From Candidatus Burkholderia humilis (GTDB lineage: Bacteria > Pseudomonadota > Gammaproteobacteria > Burkholderiales > Burkholderiaceae), in contig LFMX01000041.1 of the NCBI GenBank assembly GCA_001184405.1, positions 1 through 44,763 on the forward strand: a DNA stretch of 44,763 bases, given 5' to 3'. Of the stretch, positions 39,367 through 44,763 are shown one piece after another. The notes under the pieces were generated by a model. It was not told the origin of the DNA. It ran no database searches and worked only from the letters and a program-made list of their open reading frames with translations. The position numbers were made by a program, and so were the translations under genes. Within the stretch, counting starts at the first letter, position 1. Each line of letters opens with the position of its first letter.

Positions 39367-40554
39367 ATGAAACCATCGGTCTGGATTGTGAACGCACGAC
39401 CGTTCGGCAACGATGCGGTCGATGTCTGCGGCGTCACCGGCAACACCATCGAATCGATCACGCCGCACGGCGAACGCACGCCGAAAGAAGAGGACACGGT
39501 CATCGACGGCGCGGGTGCGCTGCTCTTGCCCAGCTTCGTCGAAGGTCATACGCATCTGGATAAAACCACGTGTGGCATGCCGTGGTATCGCAATGCGGTC
39601 GGGCCACGTCTTATCGACCGCATTGAAAACGAGCGGCGCTGGCGCAAGCAAAGCGGTCATGATGCAGCAGCCGCCTCGCGCGCACTCGCGCTCGCGTTTC
39701 TGCGCGCGGGCGCGACGCGTATCCGCACGCACGTCGATATCGATACCGACGCCGGCCTGCGTCACCTCGAAGGCGTCATGCAAACGCGCGACGCGCTCGC
39801 CGATGTGCTCGACATGCAGATCATCGCGTTCCCGCAATCGGGCGTCATGAAGCGCCCCGGCACGCGCGAGTTGCTCGACCAAGCGCTCGCCAATGGCGCC
39901 GATGTCCTCGGCGCGCTCGATCCCGCCGCGATCGACGGCGATCCGGCCGCGGCGCTCGACATCACGTTCGAACTCGCGACGAAGCACGGCAAATCCATCG
40001 ACATTCATCTGCACGAACCCGGCGATCTCGGCGCCTTCACGTTCGATCTGCTGCTCGATCGCGTCGAAGCGTATGCGTATCAGGACGCGTCGTCGTGAGT
40101 CATGCGTTCTGTCTCGGCACATTGCCCGATGCACGCCGCAACGCGTTGCTCGAACGCATCGCGCGCGCGAACGTCGTGGTGCTGACGACCGCGCCCGCGT
40201 CGGTTGCCGTGCCGCCGTTTCGCGAAGCACGGGCGGCGGGCGTGACACTCTTCGGCGGCAACGACGGCATTCGCGATGCATGGACGCCCTTCGGTTCGCC
40301 CGACATGCTCGAACGCGCGATGCTCATCGCCATGCGATACGACCTGCGTCGCGATGATGATCTCGCATCGGCATTCGAATGCGTGTCGTCGCAAACAGCA
40401 CGTGCGTGTGGTTTTGAAGGCTACGGTTTGCAGGAAGGCATGCGCACGGACCTCGTCTTAGTCGATGCCGAAACCGTCGCACAAGCCGTTGCGATGCGTC
40501 CGCCGCGGCGCTTCGTTATGTCCAACGGCACGATCATCACGCCGGGCGTGGCGT
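39367..40554 (+). pseudogene. cytosine deaminase-like amidohydrolase, frameshifted and 3'-fused
   Basis: Metal-dependent amidohydrolase of the CodA/cytosine-deaminase group. FVEGHTHLDKTTCGMPWYRN has the HxH metal site (His61, His63). THVDIDTDAGLRHLEGVMQT and KSIDIHLHEPGDLGAFT carry the third His. A shift near 40085 stops the frame (DASS), while RVVVSHAFCLGTL, with the fourth His, lies in the next frame. TLFGGNDGIRDAWTPFGSPD holds the catalytic Asp. C-terminal barrel strands follow (LVLVDAETVAQAVAMRPPRR) to GTIITPGV, where transporter sequence is joined without a stop. Substrate is not determined. The adjacent cyanate/nucleobase-type transporter and GntR regulator suggest a nitrogen-heterocycle catabolic unit. 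Confidence 0.87.
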
Positions 40555-41297
40555 CGCGCGTGTCGTGGCAAGCGGGACTCGCGATCTGGGCCGTGCCCAC
40601 GATGATCGCGCTCGCCGTATGGCTCATGCTGATGCGCGGCGATGCCTTGCCGCGCGCGTCATCATCGAATCCTGCGTTGCGCGGGCCATCGCTCTTCACG
40701 AATCGTCGCGCATGGACGCTCGGCGTTTTCTTTGGCCTGGTGAACGGCGGCTACACGAGCCTCGTCGCGTGGATGCCCGCGCGTACTATCAGCAGCTCGG
40801 TCAGGGCGTGAAGGAAAGCGGCGCATTGCTCGCGATGCTCACCGTCTTTCAGGCTTCGTCCGCCTTGTTGTTGCCGATGGTGGCATCGCGTTTCGGACGT
40901 GGACGAGACCGTCGTCCGTGGATTGCGCTGGGTCTGGTCGCGCAGTTGTTCAGCTTCTGCTTGCTGCTCGCCATGCCGATCGTCGCGGTCGCGTTGCTCG
41001 GCGGCGTGTTCGCTGCTCACGCTCGTGTTGACGCTCGATCACACCGATGATCACGCGCTCGCCGCGCGCCTCGTCGCGTTCGTGCAGGGCGTAGGCTTCG
41101 TGATCGCGGCAATTGCGCCGGTGATCGCGGGCATCGTGCGCGACGCGAGCGGCGGCTTCACACTGTCATGGGCAATGTTGGCCGCCAGCCTTATCGCGAT
41201 GAACGCGCTTAACGTCGTGTTCGGCCCGCGCGGTTATGCACGCGCGATGCATCATCGTATCGACGATCAGACCGATGCCGCTCAACGTACCGCGTGA
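40555..41297 (+). pseudogene. CynX/NimT-type MFS transporter, N-terminal half deleted
   Basis: Transporter sequence begins mid-protein at WQAGLAIWAVPTMIALAVWL in the same frame as the amidohydrolase. It continues through RRAWTLGVFFGLVNGGYTSL, VAWMPA, then with frameshifts at about 40785 and 41010: YYQQLGQGVKESGALLAMLT, then LVLTLDHTDDHALAARLVAF, VQGVGFVIAAIAPVIAGIVR. It ends TGA 41295-41297. Only the last six or seven of twelve helices are present. A deletion that joined amidohydrolase to transporter removed the stop, spacer and first half. It would have imported cyanate or a related small molecule; non-functional now. Confidence 0.87.
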
Positions 41298-41700
41298 CAC
41301 GCGAAGTAATCGTCGAGCAGATCGGTCATCTGCCACACCGGACACGGACGCCGGCAATGTCCGTCGTAGCCCGCATCCTTCAACAGCGCGATCGGTTCCT
41401 CGGGCAGAAAACCGCTTATCGCGATGACGAGCCGGTCGCGTCCGGCGCGTCATCGCTGAGCTCGCGTGCGAGCGCATAGTTGCTGCAATGGCCGACGCGC
41501 GTATTGAGAAAGATCACATGCGGACGCCATTCATCGACGATGCCCTTCACCGTGGTGACATTCACCGCAAGCCGCGCCGGAAAGCCCTTCAGCTCGAACA
41601 GCGACACGAGCGATGCACCCAGCACCCGCTCCGCCGTGCCACCAGCACGCGCCGCGCGTCGGGCTACAAACGCGCCTCCTTGCGGTTCCATAGCGAGCAT
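41282..41700 (-). pseudogene. response-regulator receiver-like protein, frameshifted
   Basis: ATG 41700. VLGASLVSLFELKGFPARLA, VNVTTVKGIVDEWRPHVIFL, NTRVGHCSNYALARELSDDA has the receiver pattern, but the phospho-accepting Asp position (normally xLLDxRLPG) reads FLNTRVG, an Asn. A shift at about 41440 puts RLVIAISGFLPEEPIALLKD, AGYDGHCRRPC in another frame, ending TGA at 41284-41282. There is no output domain. It may be a stand-alone or pseudo-receiver. The 3' end overlaps the convergent transporter remnant by 16 bases. Confidence 0.65.
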
Positions 41701-41979
41701 TGCGCCGGGCTGGTTTCGTATGCTCGATTGTTCACGCGTTCCCTCTTTCGCCTATTTCGCCGATGCCACGCATGTTCCAACATGGAGCAGACGCGCTCCA
41801 CGATGACACATGAACGCACCGCAAGCGGGCACGTTGGTAGCTTGTGCGAGATGGTTAATTTTTCCGATGCCTTGATGTGCTTGGGGTTGCGCAAGAAAGC
41901 GTCGAAGACATAGGGAGATGGAGGGCAGGAAGCGGGCCATCCCTGTAGAGGCGCTCGACGTCGGCTGCAAAAAGCACAA
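41701..41979. other. intergenic, no gene recognised
   Basis: About 280 bases between the receiver-like gene and the tRNA terminator. A minus-strand open frame spans it, but no family pattern is visible. The promoter of the receiver-like gene should be here. Confidence 0.4.
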
Positions 41980-42002
41980 AGCCCAGTCACCAGGACTGGG
42001 CT
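41980..42002 (-). terminator. Rho-independent terminator after tRNA-Arg
   Basis: AGCCCAGTC (42002-41994 read on the minus strand) pairs with GACTGGGCT around a 5-base loop, followed on the minus strand by TTGTGCTTTTT. It lies 16 bases downstream of the tRNA 3' end. Confidence 0.85.
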
Positions 42003-42018
42003 CAGCAAGAGATTTCCT

Positions 42019-42095
42019 TGGCCCGCCCTACACGATTCGAACGTGTGACCTACGGCTTAGAAGGCCGTTGCTCTATCCAACTGAGCTAAGGGCGG
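42019..42095 (-). tRNA. tRNA-Arg (anticodon UCU)
   Basis: 77-nt cloverleaf on the minus strand. Acceptor CCGCCCT pairs with AGGGCGG, discriminator G and an encoded CCA. The D stem is GCTC/GAGC. The anticodon stem is ACGGC/GCCGT with loop CTTCTAA, giving anticodon TCT. The T stem is ACACG/CGTGT with loop TTCGAAT. It reads AGA, a rare codon in this high-GC background. Confidence 0.97.
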
Positions 42096-42186
42096 AAACG
42101 TCGCGCGGCCGAGCGCCGCGCGAGGAACCGAGGATTTTACCTCATCCGGAATCGAACAAGCATGAACAAGCAGGAACGCGGATCGA

Positions 42187-42690
42187 TCAAAGCGGCTGCG
42201 GATGCATCATGAACCAGCCGAGGAAGAAAATCCCCGCGATCACGCAGTCGCTAGCTTGCCGTGGCCTTCGAAATAACGCATCAGAAAGCGCACGCTCAGG
42301 TAAGCAGCGATGCCCGTCAGCACGCCGCCGAGCGCGGCATCGGCCAATTGCGCGGGCGCGTGGAACAGCTTGGGCAATTCGAGCACGCCCGCCGCGAAAA
42401 TGATCGGCATGCCGAGCAGAAACGAAAACTTCGCCGCCGCTTCCGCCGTCAGCCCTGCGCCGACGCCCGCGATCATCGTCAGGCCGCTGCGCGAAAAACC
42501 GGGAATCAGCGCACCGATCTGCGCCAGACCCACCAGAAACGCCTGCTTGAACGTCAGCTTTTCCGGCGCGAACATCGCGCGACGCTTTTGCAGACGATCG
42601 CCGAACCACAGCAGCACGCCGTTCACGATCAGCGCCGCCGCAACAATCCGCAAATCATGAAAAATCGCCTCGAGCCGTACATGGACGCCT
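42187..42690 (-). pseudogene. uppP: undecaprenyl-diphosphatase UppP (BacA), N-terminally truncated
   Basis: Membrane phosphatase recycling undecaprenyl pyrophosphate for peptidoglycan synthesis. Sequence begins mid-protein at about 42690 ([20 protein letters not shown]) and contains [20 protein letters not shown], the catalytic PGxSRSG motif, plus EFSFLLGxP-like [20 protein letters not shown]. The first conserved E(x)3E motif and N-terminal helices are missing, replaced by IS5 debris. A further shift near 42250 breaks the C-terminus (GKL, then [19 protein letters not shown], end 42187). The gene is usually essential or redundant with PAP2 phosphatases, so another copy should exist elsewhere. 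Confidence 0.92.
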
Positions 42691-42796
42691 CCAGTTTGCC
42701 AAGCTTTCATTCCGTGACAGCAAGAAGAGGAAGGTTGCACCCGTACATTCGGACTTTTCACGCGAGACACTTTTGCTCGCTGTCCCTGATGGGATG

Positions 42797-42892
42797 TTTG
42801 TCGGTCGCCGTTCGCCCTGGATCGCTTTTCTTGCCCGGCAAGACAGATTCGATTCGTGCCCATACTTCATCGCTCAATAGCGTTCGAATCAT
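42797..42892 (-). pseudogene. IS5 family transposase N-terminal remnant
   Basis: [31 protein letters not shown], from ATG 42892, is the conserved N-terminus of IS5/ISL2-type transposases. After 32 codons the sequence diverges. Together with the downstream junk to about 42695 it replaces the missing uppP 5' half. GGAACACTAG near 42936-42945 could be the element end. Confidence 0.75.
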
Positions 42893-42945
42893 CTTGGCCT
42901 GCTCGCGCAAAAGACAAGATGTAATAACAACGAAACGGAACACTA

Positions 42946-43157
42946 GGCCCTCACCACCTTTGTGCTGGCAGATTCCGCTTTTCCTCGGGGGTCGGCGTAC
43001 CGAAAACTATCGGCAGTTACATTGTCCCCAGAGCTTCACACCGCGCCATTACCGGCACCGCGTGTCTGGGTAGGGAACGGTTGATGGAACAACCGGTTTA
43101 ATCACGACGAACTGCTCGTTGAGTTAAACAGAAATTCAAGCGACTTTCAGGTCGCAC
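42946..43157 (-). mobile_element. group II intron 5' fragment, copy B
   Basis: The minus strand begins GTGCGACCTGAAAGTCGC at 43157, directly after transposase codons YLGMKAH, mirroring copy A at 19127. The shared 84-base core is at 43023-43106 (61 identities, no gaps). The stem CGGTT/AACCG (43079-43083 with 43092-43096) replaces CGGCC/GGCCG of copy A. It is truncated at about 42946 against the IS5 remnant. No intron-encoded protein or domain V is present. Confidence 0.66.
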
Positions 43158-43365
43158 GTGCGCTTTCATGCCGAGGTACCAGTTGGCGTCTTTCTGGGTC
43201 GAATCGGCCGCACAATCAACGTGGCGTCGACAGCTGAACCCGTCTTGAGCAGAAATCCCTTGTCGACCAATATCTCATTGACCACCGCCAGGATTTGCGC
43301 AGCGATCTCATAGGCTGGCCATGCTCGACGAATCGTGAGGGAGCGGACGGCAAACGTTTCGAACT
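43158..43365 (-). pseudogene. IS5 family transposase fragment (copy 2), interrupted by the intron fragment
   Basis: Minus strand: EIAAQILAVVNEILVDKGFL, LKTGSAVDATLI (first catalytic Asp), a deletion, then TQKDANWYLGMKAH up to the GTGCGAC intron boundary. Bases 43267-43306 are an exact 40-base inverted copy of 18271-18310. The 5' end (RLP...) is degenerate. It adjoins the 3' end of the short ketosynthase-like gene. Confidence 0.8.
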
Positions 43366-43369
43366 ACGC

Positions 43370-44026
43370 TCAATCGGTTGCACTTGCACCCACATCCCCA
43401 TCGAACGACCCCGCCCAGTCAAGGGAACCAAGCCATGCAGCCAACACCGCCGAAGGCGGCAATGCGTCCAGATGCGGGCCATCTCCCCACGAGGACGCGT
43501 CGGTTGCGGCGTGCCCCGGGTCTACGCGCATTACCGAAGCCCGGTATTGTGGAGGGTCGTCGAGCGTATCTGCCGCAATCAGGATCGCCGCCTCGCACTG
43601 TCGCCGATCGATCAGCGAAACCGCCATCGCTAATGCCCAGCGAAGCGCGTCCGCTCCTCCCGACAGCGCGAAGGTGGGTCCATGCGTCGAAAGCGCGAGC
43701 GCAGGATACGTCGCTAGCATCGTCGCACTGGCTCTCGCGAAAATGGCTTGTCGTGGCCGCCCGCCCTCCAATAGCCCCTGCGCAACACGCGCGATATGCG
43801 TACGGCAGCCGAGATCTGTAACCGCGATAATCGCCGTTAGTGAGGGAAACGATCCGGTGTGCAGCTGCGCGCGATACAATGCGCTGAGTGCCGTACCGAC
43901 CAGCGGGTCGTAACGTTTGTCCTTCAGTTCGAAACCCGTTTCGACGGGCAAAGCGTCGGACGCGACGAAGCAGCATGCGCCCCGAGCGTACATCACGACA
44001 GTTTCGGACGATGTCAAATCAGGCAT
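43370..44026 (-). CDS. short ketosynthase-like protein (chain-length-factor type)
   Basis: ATG 44026, one base after the ketosynthase stop (TGA-C-ATG), with GGAGGAGG just upstream inside that gene, so the two are translationally coupled. 218 residues. The N-terminal ketosynthase half is visible (FELKDKRYDPLVGTALSALY; LTAIIAVTDLGCRTHIARVA). At the nucleophile position the sequence is GPTFALSGGADALRWALAMA, with no Cys. This matches catalytically silent chain-length-factor-like partners, including the short ones of aryl-polyene-type clusters. The C-terminal thiolase half is absent. The 3' end lies against IS debris, so a clipped tail cannot be excluded. Pathway assignment is tentative. Confidence 0.65.
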   Translation of the reverse strand: MPDLTSSETVVMYARGACCFVASDALPVETGFELKDKRYDPLVGTALSALYRAQLHTGSFPSLTAIIAVTDLGCRTHIARVAQGLLEGGRPRQAIFARASATMLATYPALALSTHGPTFALSGGADALRWALAMAVSLIDRRQCEAAILIAADTLDDPPQYRASVMRVDPGHAATDASSWGDGPHLDALPPSAVLAAWLGSLDWAGSFDGDVGASATD

Positions 44027-44027
44027 G

Positions 44028-44763
44028 TCAGGCCTCCTCCAGTAATACCGCAGAATTGACGCCACCGAAGCCGAATGTGACGGACAACGCATACCGCTCA
44101 TGTGCTGATCGCTTTCCGAGCTTGTTGGCCGGCATGAAGTGCAAGTCCGGATCCGGCTGCTCCAATCCCGCTGTCGGTGGATAACGGCCATCGCATAGCG
44201 CATGCGTGGCCACAACCGCCTCCACCAACCCGGTAGCACCCAGCGTATGGCCCAACGCTCCCTTGGTGCCGCCAACATGCATCTTCCCGAGGGCCGCTGG
44301 TCCTATCGCGCGGCGTAGTGCTTCGATCTCGGCGCGATCGTTCAAGGGAGTGCCACTGCCATGCGTGTTCACATATCCCAAAGCACCCAGTTCCACATCG
44401 CGAAGTGCGATCTGAATTGCCTGCGCGGCGTACTGCCCGTCGGAATTCGGCGCAACCACGTCATGCGCGTCGCACGACATGCCGAAGCCCGCCACCCGGA
44501 CCTGCTTGCGCAAGCCCAAGCGCAGCAAGCCTCGCTCACTAGCCAGCAGCACAACCGCCGCAGCCTCGCCGAACGAGGTACCGCTACGCCCAAGATCGAA
44601 AGGACGGGCCCGATCGCGGCTCTGCGTGCCCAGCGCAACGTGCTGCACCAGCTTCCCGGCCGGCAATGAATCGAATGCGATGACCGCGACGACATCCACC
44701 ATCCCTGCGGCGATGCTCACTGCGCCGAGGCCCAGCGCGTCAGTCCCGCTCGAACAGGCACTT
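44028..44763 (-). CDS. beta-ketoacyl-ACP synthase (FabF/type II KS), 5' end outside window
   Basis: The frame is open to the window edge, whose last codons give SACSSGTDALGLG, the active-site Cys motif. The two catalytic histidines follow in THGSGTPLNDRAEIEALR and GGTKGALGHTLGATGLVEAV. FGFGGVNSAVLLEEA is the standard C-terminal strand. So the Cys-His-His triad of a decarboxylating condensing enzyme is complete. About 170 N-terminal residues lie outside. Paired with a coupled silent partner, it is probably a biosynthetic KS rather than housekeeping fabF. The cluster extends beyond the window. Confidence 0.88.
   Translation of the reverse strand, partial: SACSSGTDALGLGAVSIAAGMVDVVAVIAFDSLPAGKLVQHVALGTQSRDRARPFDLGRSGTSFGEAAAVVLLASERGLLRLGLRKQVRVAGFGMSCDAHDVVAPNSDGQYAAQAIQIALRDVELGALGYVNTHGSGTPLNDRAEIEALRRAIGPAALGKMHVGGTKGALGHTLGATGLVEAVVATHALCDGRYPPTAGLEQPDPDLHFMPANKLGKRSAHERYALSVTFGFGGVNSAVLLEEA

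Noticed and set aside
41664..42008. 114-codon minus-strand frame next to the tRNA terminator
   Set aside because: It overlaps the tRNA terminator hairpin and has no recognisable pattern.

Overview
The window looks like a chromosome segment of a Burkholderiaceae bacterium (Burkholderia, Paraburkholderia or Caballeronia type). Evidence is the high GC, the codon use, and closely family-typical glnS, uppP, DHA2 transporter and carnitine-pathway proteins. Most genes are broken by frameshifts, single-codon nonsense changes, internal deletions or IS insertions. Only a few look intact: paiB-like, the 183-residue KOW-like ORF, glnS, an amino-acid binding protein, a NUDIX hydrolase, an OsmB-like lipoprotein and the short ketosynthase-like gene. 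This mix of decay, dense ISs and collapsed spacers suggests a genome in reductive evolution, for example a host-restricted symbiont. A noisy assembly could add to the frameshifts but explains clean nonsense codons and deletions less well.

Region 1 (1-5.6 kb) is a carnitine-to-glycine-betaine pathway: CaiX-like binding protein, CdhC (BKACE), CdhA (carnitine dehydrogenase) and CdhB (betainyl-CoA thioesterase). A divergent acetoacetate-CoA ligase would use the acetoacetate that CdhC releases. Nearly every member carries a lesion. Region 2 (5.5-15.9 kb) holds a dead copper ATPase that still has a textbook CueR-type promoter, an intact PaiB-like protein, and broken DUF1254, DUF748 (AsmA-like), DUF29 and DHA2 efflux genes.

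Region 3 (15.9-29.3 kb) is a nested mobile-element graveyard with IS66, IS21, several IS5 types, IS4, IS110, a tyrosine integrase and a TniA/TniB-like transposon with repeat-rich ends. Inside it are a KOW-like/CcbP-like gene pair and an AT-rich islet (about 20.6-22.5 kb) with two genes for exported proteins. One of these has an HHIIP nuclease-like motif and is the best candidate for undescribed biology. A fragment of what appears to be a bacterial group II intron (starting GTGCGAC) interrupts an IS5 transposase at 19,127. A diverged second copy interrupts another IS5 transposase at 43,157.

Region 4 (29.3-42.7 kb) returns to chromosome: a broken Na+/alanine symporter with a (GAGGAA)9 tract, the OsmB-like lipoprotein, glnS with terminator, amino-acid binding protein, NUDIX hydrolase, surface-antigen-like protein, di-haem peroxidase, AcpA-like phosphatase, a GntR regulator with operators beside an amidohydrolase fused to half a transporter, a receiver-like protein, tRNA-Arg(UCU) and a truncated uppP. 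Region 5 (42.7-44.8 kb) has IS5/intron debris and then a ketosynthase plus a short ketosynthase-like partner, the edge of a type II fatty-acid/polyketide-like cluster that runs off the window.
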